Positions 45,681-53,275 of a DNA stretch of 64,000 nt are shown in pieces. The translations under genes and the position numbers were made by a program. The notes under the pieces were generated by a model that saw only the letters and a list, made by a program, of their open reading frames with translations, did no database searches and was not told the origin of the DNA. The first letter of the stretch is position 1, and the number at the start of each line of letters is the position of its first letter. The stretch is from Methylocystis sp. MJC1 (GTDB taxonomy: Bacteria; Pseudomonadota; Alphaproteobacteria; Rhizobiales; Beijerinckiaceae): positions 1,649,001 through 1,713,000 of the forward strand of contig NZ_CP107558.1 of NCBI RefSeq assembly GCF_026427715.1, written 5' to 3'.

Positions 45681-47575
45681 TCTTTCTCGGCGCCCGTCGC
45701 CATCTGCAGGGCCTTTTCGTTGATCTCGACGTTCAGGGACTTTTCCAGGCCGCCGACATATTGCTCGAGCAGATCATTCTGCAGTGCGGGCTTGAGCTGC
45801 TCGGCGATCGTCTTCGATTCGATGGAGCTCGGATCGAAGGGCGGGGTCTGCGCGTCCTTCACGACGAAGATCAGACGGCCGCCGTCGACAGAGACCGAGC
45901 CCGCGCCGCCCGGCGCGACCTCGAAGAACTGGACGATCGTATTGGTGTTGAAGTCGGGGCGCTGGGCGCGCCTCACCTCGGTCGCCCGCTGCACGTCGAG
46001 GGTGAGCTCCTTGGCGGCGGCGTCGATCGGCTGGCCGCCCTTGATCTTGGCGACGATGTCGTCGGCCTTGGCGGTGAGCGCCTTTTGGGCGCTCTCGGCG
46101 CGCATGGCCTCGGCGACGGCGCCCTTCACCTCTTCGAAAGTCTTCTGGCGGGCAGGCTCGACGCCATTGATCTCAAACCAGACATAGCCGCCGTCGCGCG
46201 TCGCGACCGTCTCGTTGTCGACGCCGATGTCGGAGGCGAAAGCGGCCTTGAGCAGATCGGCCCCGGCCGGGACGTCGACCGACTTGCCGTCCTTGCCATT
46301 GCCGGCGTCGTCGACCGCGTCGATCACCCGGGTCTTCACGCCGACGGCGGCGGCGGCCTCGGAAAGCGTCTTGCCGGAGGCGCGCTGGTCCTCGACCGCC
46401 TCGTGCAGGCGGCGCACTTCCGGCGCGGCCTTCTGCTGGGCGAGTTCGGCTTTCAGCAGGTTCGCCACCTGCTCGTAGGTCTTGGAGACGACGGCCGGCG
46501 AAATTTTCTTCACGACGGAGACGACCGTTCCGAAGGTGGTGGTCACAGGCTCGGCCACGCCGGGCTGGGGCAGGGCGAAGACAGCAGAGCCGACCTTGGC
46601 GTCGCCGAAGTCGCGCTGCTCGACCAAGCCCAAATCCACATCCTTGGGATTGCGCTTGAGCTCGGCCGCGAGGGCGTCGACGTCCATGCCGCCTTTGAGC
46701 CTGCCGATCGCTTCTTCCGCTTCCTTGTCGGTCTTGAAAACGAGCTGACGGACCTCGCGCTTCTCCGGCGCGCCAAAGCGCTTGGTTTTGACCTCGTCAT
46801 AGAGCTTGCGGGCGTCGGCGTCGGAAATATCGGCGGCCTTGGCGACCGTCGCCGGGCTCACTTCCAGCACGGTGATCTTGCGATATTCCTTGGCGCGGAA
46901 GCTCTGTTCGCGATCGTCGAAATATTTCTTTAGGTCCTCGTCGCTCGGCGCCTTGGCCTCGCCGGCGGCGGAGACGGGCAGGATGAAATAGTCGATCGAG
47001 CGGGCCTCGTTGCGGAAGCGATGGATGGCTTCGATCATCAGCTTCGGCGGCTCGACCCCGTTGATGACGAGGTCGGTGAGGGTCTTGCGCAGATAGGCGC
47101 CCTTCTGGTCGGCGACGAAGCTGCGCTCCGTATAGCCGTTGTCGCGGGCGATGGCCTTGAACTTCTCGGCGTCGAATTTGCCGTTCGTCTGGAAGGCCTT
47201 CTCATTGGAGATCAGGCGCTGGACGGTGTCGTCGCTCGCGGCGAGGCCGAGGTTACGGGTCTTCTGGTCGAGCGCGACGTCGGTGATGAGGCGTTCGAGC
47301 ACCTGCAGATCCATGCCCGCCTTATGCGCCTCCTCGGCGGTGACGGCGCGGCGCAGACGCTGCTGGATGCGGCGCAGATCGTTCTGGAAGGCGGTGCGGA
47401 ACTGGTCCACGGTGACTTCGCCCGAGCCCACCTTGGCGAGGCGCTGGGAGGTCATGCCGCGAAAGACGTCGCCGACGCCCCAGATCGCGAAACTGATAAC
47501 GATGACGCCCATCACAACCGCCATGATGGCGCGGCCGATCCAGTTCTGCGAAGCGACGCGCAGGCCCTCGAGCAT
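45677..47575 (-). CDS. ppiD: Periplasmic peptidyl-prolyl isomerase/chaperone PpiD
   Basis: A 632-residue inner-membrane-anchored folding factor. One N-terminal helix (about 16-35, AIMAVVMGVIVISFAIWGVG) is followed by a SurA_N-type chaperone domain (about 40-190), a parvulin-like region (about 240-370, with RNPKDVDLGLVEQRDFGDAK and SAVFALPQPG) and long helical segments. It meets newly exported outer-membrane proteins at the translocon. A small hairpin (GGGAGCA/TGCTCCC, 47601-47617) sits in the leader. trpE is translationally coupled downstream, as in related genomes. Confidence 0.93.
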   Translation of the reverse strand: MLEGLRVASQNWIGRAIMAVVMGVIVISFAIWGVGDVFRGMTSQRLAKVGSGEVTVDQFRTAFQNDLRRIQQRLRRAVTAEEAHKAGMDLQVLERLITDVALDQKTRNLGLAASDDTVQRLISNEKAFQTNGKFDAEKFKAIARDNGYTERSFVADQKGAYLRKTLTDLVINGVEPPKLMIEAIHRFRNEARSIDYFILPVSAAGEAKAPSDEDLKKYFDDREQSFRAKEYRKITVLEVSPATVAKAADISDADARKLYDEVKTKRFGAPEKREVRQLVFKTDKEAEEAIGRLKGGMDVDALAAELKRNPKDVDLGLVEQRDFGDAKVGSAVFALPQPGVAEPVTTTFGTVVSVVKKISPAVVSKTYEQVANLLKAELAQQKAAPEVRRLHEAVEDQRASGKTLSEAAAAVGVKTRVIDAVDDAGNGKDGKSVDVPAGADLLKAAFASDIGVDNETVATRDGGYVWFEINGVEPARQKTFEEVKGAVAEAMRAESAQKALTAKADDIVAKIKGGQPIDAAAKELTLDVQRATEVRRAQRPDFNTNTIVQFFEVAPGGAGSVSVDGGRLIFVVKDAQTPPFDPSSIESKTIAEQLKPALQNDLLEQYVGGLEKSLNVEINEKALQMATGAEKE

Positions 47576-47782
47576 ATTCCGGTTCCCTGTTCATGTTTTG
47601 GGGAGCATTTTGCTCCCGTTTTGGCGCGGACTATAGGGAGGGGCGCGGGCCGTGGCAATGACAAGCGCGCATAAGGCGCCCCGCATCCATACATGCAGCG
47701 TTAAGGTTCCGAGCGGGACAATCGCAAATGGCTCCCTGCGAGCCATTGTCGCCCGACCTCTGGATCTGACCCGGAACTCAAA

Positions 47783-48112
47783 ATGAAAAAGACATTCGCC
47801 CTCATTGCCGTCGTTGCTGTCGCCGCGCCGCTTGCGGGTTGCTACACGCCCGAGAGTCGGGCGGTGGGCGGCGGCGCGATCGGGGCGCTGGCAGGCGCCG
47901 GAATCGGCGGACTGGCCGGCGGCGGCCGCGGAGCGCTCGCCGGCTCGCTGATCGGCGGCGCGACGGGCGCCGCGGCTGGGGCTTTGACCGCGCCGCCGCC
48001 GCCCCCGGCGCCGGATTACTATTACGACGCGCCGCCTCCGGGTTATGGCGGCTACAGCCGTTCGAACGGCTACTATTATCAGTCGCCGAGCTGCGGGCCC
48101 TACGGCTGCTGA
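47783..48112 (+). CDS. Glycine-zipper lipoprotein
   Basis: A 109-residue protein with a lipoprotein signal (MKKTFALIAVVAVAAPLAGC, lipobox Cys20). A Gly-rich zipper helix follows (GGGAIGALAGAGIGGLAGGG, ALAGSLIGGATGAAAGAL), then a Pro/Tyr-rich tail ending YYYQSPSCGPYGC. Such proteins associate with the outer membrane or peptidoglycan in other bacteria; the role here is unknown. It diverges from ppiD. Confidence 0.8.
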   Translation: MKKTFALIAVVAVAAPLAGCYTPESRAVGGGAIGALAGAGIGGLAGGGRGALAGSLIGGATGAAAGALTAPPPPPAPDYYYDAPPPGYGGYSRSNGYYYQSPSCGPYGC

Positions 48113-48264
48113 TGAAATCCAGGATGGAGGGCGGATTGGCTTCCAAATTCTACTGCAACACGCCGTCTGCGCGGTTGCGCGTCGTCCTGCGGAATGCGCT
48201 GGGCCTGATCCTGATCGCCGGGATCGTGAGGGCGGCGTTGGAGATCGGCGCCGCGCTCCAATAG
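48112..48264 (+). CDS. Possible 50-aa membrane peptide
   Basis: The ATG at 48112 overlaps the previous stop (TGATG), and the frame gives 50 residues with one hydrophobic segment (VVLRNALGLILIAGIVRAAL). The overlap suggests coupling, but there is no independent support and an alternative start exists at 48124. Treat as tentative. Confidence 0.3.
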   Translation: MKSRMEGGLASKFYCNTPSARLRVVLRNALGLILIAGIVRAALEIGAALQ

Positions 48265-48601
48265 CGTCCGCGCCGGTCGCAGCAGGCGCCGTTTCCCTGC
48301 GGCGGCGCCTGCGCCCCATCCTTGCGCGCCTTTTGACGCCGCGGCGCCGCAGTTTTGCCCGACAAAGCGCGCGATTCGCGCGCTTCAAGGGCGCCCCTGC
48401 AAATTTTTTCTACAAAACCTCGTTCAAAAACAGAGGCCTACTTGCCGGCAGGCAAGCGCTCGCGTAACGATCGAAACGCTGAAGCTGACGGGGCCGTATT
48501 CGCCCGGGCAACGGCTCCGGGGCGAGCGCTTGGCCCACGGAGCTTAACGAAAAAATGTGCGGCGATTAACGCAACGCCCAAGCGCCTCAAAAGGAACAGC
48601 T
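48265..48601. other. 337-bp gap with a hairpin
   Basis: No coding frame is credible. A hairpin with arms GCAGGCGCC (48282-48290) and GGCGCCTGC (48304-48312) follows the small ORF and may end transcription. The section around 48390-48430 (AAATTTTTTCTACAAAACC) is the most AT-rich and could be the promoter for the gene at 48602. Confidence 0.45.
48282..48312 (+). terminator. Hairpin after the glycine-zipper lipoprotein genes
   Basis: A 9-bp perfect stem with a 13-base loop, 18 bases after the small ORF stop. No T-run follows, so termination is only likely. Confidence 0.5.
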
Positions 48602-49045
48602 ATGCTGCGATCTTTCGGTCTTGCAGGAATGATGACGCTCGTACTCTTTTCCGTCCCCGCAAAGGCTTTCGATGTGGTGGATCACGATTACGGCGGACGC
48701 GTCGAGCCCTATGTCGCGCGCGTCCAGGAGGCGCAGGCGCGCGGGGAGCCGGTGCGCATCGGGGCGGTCGAGTGCGACTCGTCCTGCACGCTTTATCTTG
48801 CCGCCAAGCGCTCCTGCGTTTCGCCGGGTGCAGTCTTCGGCTTCCACGCTCCTTGGGTCGGCGGGCCGACCAGTGGCGTCGTCGATCCGCAGATGACCGC
48901 CGTCTTCGCCTCCGCCTATAAGCCGCCGCTACGGCGCATCTTCCTCAACCACGTGCGCAATTCGCGCGGCGCGGTGCCCGGGCCGCTCTTGAAGATCAGC
49001 GGCGCCCAGCTCGCGAGCCTCGGCTACCGTCTCTGCGCCGAGTAA
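48602..49045 (+). CDS. Secreted COG3904-like protein (ClpP/crotonase-like fold suspected)
   Basis: A 147-residue protein with a signal peptide (MLRSFGLAGMMTLVLFSVPA, then KAF). The mature part has VQEAQARGEPVRIGAVECDS then SCTLYLAAKRSCVSPGAVFG and FHAPW. The pattern C-x2-SCT...G-x-FGFH is what I associate with COG3904-type periplasmic proteins of the ClpP/crotonase fold, in which a Ser sits at the place of the nucleophile. It is shorter than many relatives. AAAAGGAAC lies before the ATG. The assignment is motif-level only. Confidence 0.6.
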   Translation: MLRSFGLAGMMTLVLFSVPAKAFDVVDHDYGGRVEPYVARVQEAQARGEPVRIGAVECDSSCTLYLAAKRSCVSPGAVFGFHAPWVGGPTSGVVDPQMTAVFASAYKPPLRRIFLNHVRNSRGAVPGPLLKISGAQLASLGYRLCAE

Positions 49046-49059
49046 GCCGGCAAACGGGG

Positions 49060-50115
49060 CTAATCAGCCGGCGCGACCTGGGTCTCGCGTATCGCGCCGC
49101 GCTCGTACCAGCCCTTGCTGCGGTTTACGATTGAGCAGACGCTGAGCATCACCGGCACTTCGATCAGCACCCCCACGACGGTCGCCAGCGCCGCGCCGGA
49201 GTCGAAACCAAACAGGCTGATCGCCGCCGCGACGGCGAGCTCGAAAAAGTTGCTGGCCCCGATGAGCGCCGAGGGGCCAGCGACGCAATGCGCCTCCCCG
49301 AAAATGCGATTGAGCGCATAGGCGAGCGCCGAATTGAAATAGACCTGGATGAGGATCGGAACCGCGAGCAAGGCGATGATTGCCGGCTGGCGGATGATCT
49401 GTTCGCCCTGAAAACCGAACAGCAGGATCAGCGTCGCCAGCAGCGCTACAAGCGATACTGGGCCGATTTTCGCAAGCGCTTGGGAGAGGCGCGCCTCGCC
49501 GCCAGAGGCGAGCAGGCGGCTGCGCGCGAGCTGTGCCGCGATGACCGGCACGACGATGTAAAGAACCACCGAGAGAAACAGCGTGTCCCAAGGCACGATG
49601 ATCGACGAGAGCCCGAGCAGGAGCCCGACGATGGGCGCGAAGGCGACGATCATGATGGCGTCGTTGAGCGCCACCTGGCTCAACGTGAAATGCGGCTCGC
49701 CCTTGGTGAGGCTCGACCACACGAACACCATGGCCGTGCAAGGCGCCGCCGCGAGCAGGATGAGCCCGGCGATATAGGAGTCGATCTGCTCGGCGGGCAA
49801 ATAGGGCCGAAACAGATGGCCGATGAAGAGCCAGCCGAGCAGCGCCATGGAGAAGGGCTTCACCGCCCAATTGACGAAAAGCGTCACGCCGATGCCGCGC
49901 CAATGCCGCCCCACCTCTTTCAGCGCGGCGAAGTCGATCTTCATGAGCATCGGCACGATCATCAGCCAGATCAGCGCCGCGACGGGCAGGTTGACCTTGG
50001 CGATCTCCATGGAGCCGAGGGAATGGAAAAAGCCCGGCAGAAAGTGCCCAAGCGCGACGCCTGCGACGATGCAGAGGGCGACCCAAAAGGTCAGATAGCG
50101 TTCGAAGATCGTCAC
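49060..50115 (-). CDS. acr3: ACR3-family arsenite efflux permease
   Basis: A 351-residue membrane protein with about ten helices that exports As(III). ACR3 features are LPVAALIWLMIVPMLMKIDF, LAAAPCTAMVFVWSSLTKGE (conserved Cys required for transport) and LIGASNFFELAVAAAISLFG. The start is a GTG (50115) overlapping the arsC stop as GTGA. It is the last gene of arsR-arsC-acr3. It should be called ACR3 and not ArsB, which is a different family. Confidence 0.95.
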   Translation of the reverse strand: MTIFERYLTFWVALCIVAGVALGHFLPGFFHSLGSMEIAKVNLPVAALIWLMIVPMLMKIDFAALKEVGRHWRGIGVTLFVNWAVKPFSMALLGWLFIGHLFRPYLPAEQIDSYIAGLILLAAAPCTAMVFVWSSLTKGEPHFTLSQVALNDAIMIVAFAPIVGLLLGLSSIIVPWDTLFLSVVLYIVVPVIAAQLARSRLLASGGEARLSQALAKIGPVSLVALLATLILLFGFQGEQIIRQPAIIALLAVPILIQVYFNSALAYALNRIFGEAHCVAGPSALIGASNFFELAVAAAISLFGFDSGAALATVVGVLIEVPVMLSVCSIVNRSKGWYERGAIRETQVAPAD

Positions 50116-50642
50116 AGCGTTTGCTCCGCTTTCGGATGGGTTGCGCCCTCGGTCTCACCAATTTCGCGCAGGCGCACGCCGACCGCCAGGCGGTCGAGGC
50201 GATGCAGCGGAATCGCGCAGAACTGCTCGATGCGGTTCTTGAGATAGCGAAAGGCGAGGGCGAAGGCCCGCTGTTTCTCGATGTCCGAGCCCTCCTCGGC
50301 GGCCGGGTCTTCGACGCCCCAATGCGCGGTCATCGGCTGGCCGGGCCAAAGCGGGCAGGCTTCGCCCGCGGCGTTGTCGCAGACCGTGAAGACGAAATCC
50401 ATCTGCGGCGCGCCGGGGACGGCGAACTCGTCCCAGTTCTTGGAGCGGAAGCCTTCATGCGGGAAGCCCATCTTTTCCAGCGTCAGCAGGGCGTAGGGGT
50501 TGACCTCGCCCTTCGGATGGCTGCCGGCGGAAAAAGCGTCGAATCGGCCGGCGCCGAGCTGGCGCAGGATGCTCTCGGCCATGATCGAGCGGGCGCTGTT
50601 GCCCGTGCACAGGAACAATACGTTGTAGATCTTCTCTGTCAT
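50112..50642 (-). CDS. arsC: Arsenate reductase, low-molecular-weight phosphatase type
   Basis: A 176-residue enzyme that reduces arsenate to arsenite. The N-terminal P-loop C12-TGNSA-R18 (LFLCTGNSARS) is the CX5R site; FVFTVCDNAAGEACPLWPGQ contains the further Cys pair of the thioredoxin- or glutaredoxin-linked type. It is about 35 residues longer than the minimal family owing to a C-terminal extension (about 140-176). It overlaps arsR by ATGA and acr3 by GTGA, so all three are coupled. Confidence 0.95.
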   Translation of the reverse strand: MTEKIYNVLFLCTGNSARSIMAESILRQLGAGRFDAFSAGSHPKGEVNPYALLTLEKMGFPHEGFRSKNWDEFAVPGAPQMDFVFTVCDNAAGEACPLWPGQPMTAHWGVEDPAAEEGSDIEKQRAFALAFRYLKNRIEQFCAIPLHRLDRLAVGVRLREIGETEGATHPKAEQTL

Positions 50643-50977
50643 TGCCCGGGCTCACATTTCGAGAGGGTGAGGATTTGAGTCGGCGCGCATCCGGCTCCAC
50701 CGCAGCAGTCCTCGACGAGGAAGCGAATGAGCGCGTTGAGCTGCGAAAGATCGGCCCGATAGACGACGCTGCGTCCGTTACGGGCGCTGGTGACCAGCTT
50801 GGCGTGGGAGAGGACGCTGAGATGGGCCGAGAGCGTATTTTGCGGCACGCCGAGGAGGCGGGCGAGTTCGCCGGCCGGCAGGCCCTTGGGCTCGGCGCAA
50901 ACCAGGGCTCGAAAAGCCTCGAGCCGCGTCTGCTGCGAGAGCGCGGCAAGGCATGCGAGGGCAGTCTCTGTTTCCAT
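50639..50977 (-). CDS. arsR: ArsR/SmtB-family arsenic-responsive repressor
   Basis: A 112-residue winged-helix repressor. The HTH contains [20 protein letters not shown] and [20 protein letters not shown]. Cysteines C91, C92 and C97 ([11 protein letters not shown]) form a C-terminal cluster like that of the Acidithiobacillus ferrooxidans ArsR, in which three such Cys bind As(III). The start is ATG 50977; the frame to 51034 lacks support. A near-perfect inverted repeat lies just upstream (50990-51013). Confidence 0.93.
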   Translation of the reverse strand: METETALACLAALSQQTRLEAFRALVCAEPKGLPAGELARLLGVPQNTLSAHLSVLSHAKLVTSARNGRSVVYRADLSQLNALIRFLVEDCCGGAGCAPTQILTLSKCEPGQ

Positions 50978-50989
50978 GATTCTGGATAT

Positions 50990-51013
50990 ATCGATTTGTT
51001 GTGACAAGTCGAT
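50990..51013 (-). promoter_or_regulatory. Candidate ArsR operator
   Basis: ATCGATTTGT (50990-50999) and ACAAGTCGAT (51004-51013) are inverted with one mismatch around a 4-base spacer, ending 13 bases upstream of the arsR ATG. The place and symmetry fit autorepression by ArsR. Confidence 0.6.
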
Positions 51014-51054
51014 GGCGCCCGCGACTTTCGCCATATTGCGAGTCTGTCAGCTTC

Positions 51055-51066
51055 TGTTACGTAACA
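51055..51066. promoter_or_regulatory. Perfect palindrome TGTTACGTAACA upstream of tpiA
   Basis: A 12-base perfect palindrome that ends 26 bases before the tpiA ATG, in the arsR-tpiA divergent region. Its form suits a dimeric repressor. The regulator is unknown. Confidence 0.45.
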
Positions 51067-51092
51067 TTTCCAAGCTCGAAGGATTCTCCTGC

Positions 51093-51845
51093 ATGGATCG
51101 CTGCCCGCTCGTCGCCGGAAACTGGAAAATGAACGGGCTCATCGCCTCGCTTGCGGAAATCGCGGCGATGGGGACGGCTTATGACATCGCGCTGAAGAAA
51201 AAGGTCGAGCTGATCATTTGTCCCCCCGCGACGCTGATCGGCTTGGCGCTCGATATCGCGACGATGAGCGGGATAAGGCTCGGCGGGCAGGATTGCCACG
51301 CCGCCGAAAGCGGCGCCCATACCGGCGATATCGCCGCCGAAATGCTGAAGGACGCCGGCGCTTCTTATGTCATCGTCGGGCATAGCGAACGCCGGGCCGA
51401 TCACGGCGAGACCGACAACATCGTGCGCGTGAAGGCGACGGCGGCGCTGCGCGCCGGGTTGAAGCCCATCATTTGCGTGGGCGAGACGCGGCGCGAGCGG
51501 GAGGCGGGCGAAGCGCTGTCGGTCGTCGGTCGGCAGATCGAGGCGTCGCTTCCCGACGACGCGCCGGAGACGATTGTCGTCGCCTATGAGCCCGTCTGGG
51601 CGATCGGCACCGGGCTCACGCCGACGCTAGAGGATGTCGCGCAAATGCACGCCTTCGCACGGGAGCGGATCGAGGCGCGGCTCGGCGGCGGCAAGAGCGA
51701 GGATGTGCGCATAGTTTACGGCGGCTCGGTGAAGCCCGCGAATGCGCGGGAGCTGATGGGCGTCCCCAATGTCGATGGCGCGCTGGTCGGCGGGGCGAGC
51801 CTGATCGCCAAGGATTTTATGGCGATCGCCGAGGCGTATCGGTGA
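51093..51845 (+). CDS. tpiA: Triosephosphate isomerase
   Basis: A 250-residue TIM-barrel enzyme that interconverts dihydroxyacetone phosphate and glyceraldehyde 3-phosphate. Active-site parts: VAGNWKMNG (Asn and Lys near the N-terminus), [14 protein letters not shown] (His) and [12 protein letters not shown] (Glu), with the phosphate loop [10 protein letters not shown]. The ATG at 51093 begins [15 protein letters not shown]. In many Rhizobiales tpiA is divergent from ppiD-trpE; here ars and small-protein genes separate them. Confidence 0.97.
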   Translation: MDRCPLVAGNWKMNGLIASLAEIAAMGTAYDIALKKKVELIICPPATLIGLALDIATMSGIRLGGQDCHAAESGAHTGDIAAEMLKDAGASYVIVGHSERRADHGETDNIVRVKATAALRAGLKPIICVGETRREREAGEALSVVGRQIEASLPDDAPETIVVAYEPVWAIGTGLTPTLEDVAQMHAFARERIEARLGGGKSEDVRIVYGGSVKPANARELMGVPNVDGALVGGASLIAKDFMAIAEAYR

Positions 51846-51848
51846 TGG

Positions 51849-52178
51849 CTAAATGATCGCTTCCAAGCCGCGCGCCTTGACGAGCGCTAGCAGCTTGAGG
51901 GAGGGACCACTGGGTTTTTTCTCGCCGCGCTCCCACTCGCTGACGAGCTTTGGTCGGACGTTCAACGCCCGCGCAAATATCCCTTGGCTGACGCCCTCGC
52001 GTTCGCGCAGTGCAAGGATTTCCTTTCCGCTCATCGGCTCCACCGGCGTGAGGCAGGCCACGTCGAATTCGCGCATGGTTTTCGCGTCCAGAAGGCCGAT
52101 TCTGTGAAGGCCGCTCGCGGTCTCGTGCAGGGCCTCGGCCATGTCGCTGCGGAACCTATTCTTTGCTTTTTCCGACAT
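51849..52178 (-). CDS. HTH-type antitoxin (HigA-like)
   Basis: The 109-residue product has an XRE helix-turn-helix at about 54-100 (SGKEILALREREGVSQGIFA, LNVRPKLVSEWERGEKKPSG). The upstream part (about 1-45) would bind the toxin. Its start at 52178 overlaps the toxin end by 23 bases, and the toxin is encoded first, as in higBA. It presumably represses its own operon and neutralises the toxin. Its stop is 4 bases from the convergent tpiA stop. Confidence 0.85.
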   Translation of the reverse strand: MSEKAKNRFRSDMAEALHETASGLHRIGLLDAKTMREFDVACLTPVEPMSGKEILALREREGVSQGIFARALNVRPKLVSEWERGEKKPSGPSLKLLALVKARGLEAII

Positions 52179-52533
52179 CGACCAGCTCTCCTTCGGCCAA
52201 CGCTTTTTCCAAGTCTTCATCTCGGAGGGAAAGAAATTGCTTGGAAAGTTTCTTGAGTAACGCCAAATCATCATCCGCGATGTTGTCTCGAACGTTCTTG
52301 GCAAAGCCGTAAAGGAAAATGCTCCTCGTCCCGCTTTGGTAAGCGACGATCGTCCGATACCCACCCGATTTGCCGCCGCCGTCCCGCGCCACACGCTGTT
52401 TGATGAGGCCTCCTCCGAGCGCAGCGTCGATGGCGCCTTTCTCCGCTCGGTCGATCGCCTCGCGCAACTGTTGGTCTAGGATGCTCTCCTTCCGTGCAAA
52501 GCGCGCGAACCATCTGGTCGCAAAGACTTTCAA
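52156..52533 (-). CDS. RelE/ParE-superfamily toxin (DUF1044-like)
   Basis: The 125-residue product reads [40 protein letters not shown] and [20 protein letters not shown], typical of the small RelE-fold toxins of this group (often annotated DUF1044 or RelE/ParE). Such toxins are usually ribosome-dependent mRNases. I place the start at a TTG (52533) with GAGGAG at good spacing; the open frame extends further up but includes the palindrome at 52563-52581. It is coupled to the HTH antitoxin. Confidence 0.8.
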   Translation of the reverse strand: MKVFATRWFARFARKESILDQQLREAIDRAEKGAIDAALGGGLIKQRVARDGGGKSGGYRTIVAYQSGTRSIFLYGFAKNVRDNIADDDLALLKKLSKQFLSLRDEDLEKALAEGELVDVGKSKE

Positions 52534-52562
52534 AAAAAGCTCCTCGAAAATAAGCTTCAATA

Positions 52563-52581
52563 TATACCCCCAAGGGGTATA
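52563..52581. promoter_or_regulatory. CsoR/CstR-like operator palindrome
   Basis: TATACCCC (52563-52570) and GGGGTATA (52574-52581) are perfect inverted arms around a 3-base spacer CAA. The ATACCCC...GGGGTAT pattern is that of CsoR/CstR/RcnR (DUF156) operators, which respond to copper, persulfide or other metals. It sits 30 bases upstream of the toxin start and 123 bases upstream of ndk on the other strand. No csoR-type gene is in the window. Confidence 0.5.
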
Positions 52582-52704
52582 GAGCAAGCATTGGCCCTTG
52601 CTGCGCAGAACCCGCGCCTCGCGAGGCTTGCCGCATCGCGGCGCCGCCGGTATAAGCGCGGCGCTTACCCTTTCAGCACTCCAACAACGAGGCGATGCGC
52701 TCTC

Positions 52705-53127
52705 ATGGCGATCGAACGCACCTTTTCCATCCTCAAGCCCGACGCGACCAAGCGCAACCTCACCGGCGCCATCAATGCCCTGATCGAGGGCGCGGGCCTG
52801 CGCATCGTCGCGCAGAAGCGCATCCGCATGACCCGCGAGCAGGCGGAGACCTTCTACGCGGTGCATAAGGAGCGTCCCTTCTTCGGCGAGCTCGTCGATT
52901 TCATGATCTCCGAGCCGGTCGTCGTGCAGGTGCTCGAGGGCGAGAACGCCGTCGCCCGCTATCGCGAGGTCATGGGCGCCACCAACCCCGCCAACGCCGC
53001 GCCGGGCACCATCCGCAAGGAATATGCGCTGTCGGTCGGCGAGAACTCGGCGCACGGCTCCGACGCTCCGGAGACGGCCGCGGTCGAAATCGCGCAGTTC
53101 TTCTCCGGCAACGAGATCGTCGGCTAA
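52705..53127 (+). CDS. ndk: Nucleoside-diphosphate kinase
   Basis: A 140-residue enzyme that transfers phosphate between nucleoside di- and triphosphates through a phospho-histidine. The sequence is canonical: [20 protein letters not shown] at the start, [20 protein letters not shown], and [15 protein letters not shown] with the active-site His. ATG 52705 fits the family start. Two palindromic elements follow (53145 and 53196) and probably provide the 3' end. Confidence 0.97.
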   Translation: MAIERTFSILKPDATKRNLTGAINALIEGAGLRIVAQKRIRMTREQAETFYAVHKERPFFGELVDFMISEPVVVQVLEGENAVARYREVMGATNPANAAPGTIRKEYALSVGENSAHGSDAPETAAVEIAQFFSGNEIVG

Positions 53128-53144
53128 CACTCCCAATTGCAGGG

Positions 53145-53190
53145 CTGCTCTGGATTCCCGATCGCGCTTCGCGCGTCGGGAATGACAGGG
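53145..53190. repeat. Palindromic element, family II copy 2
   Basis: CTGCTCTGGATTCCCGATCG and its mirror GCGTCGGGAATGACAGGG with the loop CGCTTCGCG. It is nearly the same as 27421-27473. It starts 18 bases after the ndk stop and may act as a terminator. A REP-like copy follows at once. Confidence 0.7.
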
Positions 53191-53195
53191 GCGCC

Positions 53196-53273
53196 CCGTC
53201 ATTGCGAGCGAAGCAATCCAGAGCGGCGACTACGGCCCTGGATTGCTTCGTCGCTTTGCTCCTCGCAATGACG
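53196..53273. repeat. REP-like palindromic repeat, copy E
   Basis: CCGTCATTGCGAGCGAAGCA, ATCCAGAGC, centre, then CCTGGATTGCTTCGTCGCTT and TGCTCCTCGCAATGACG. It lies between the ndk terminator-like element and the GST stop. Confidence 0.85.
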
Positions 53274-53275
53274 CG

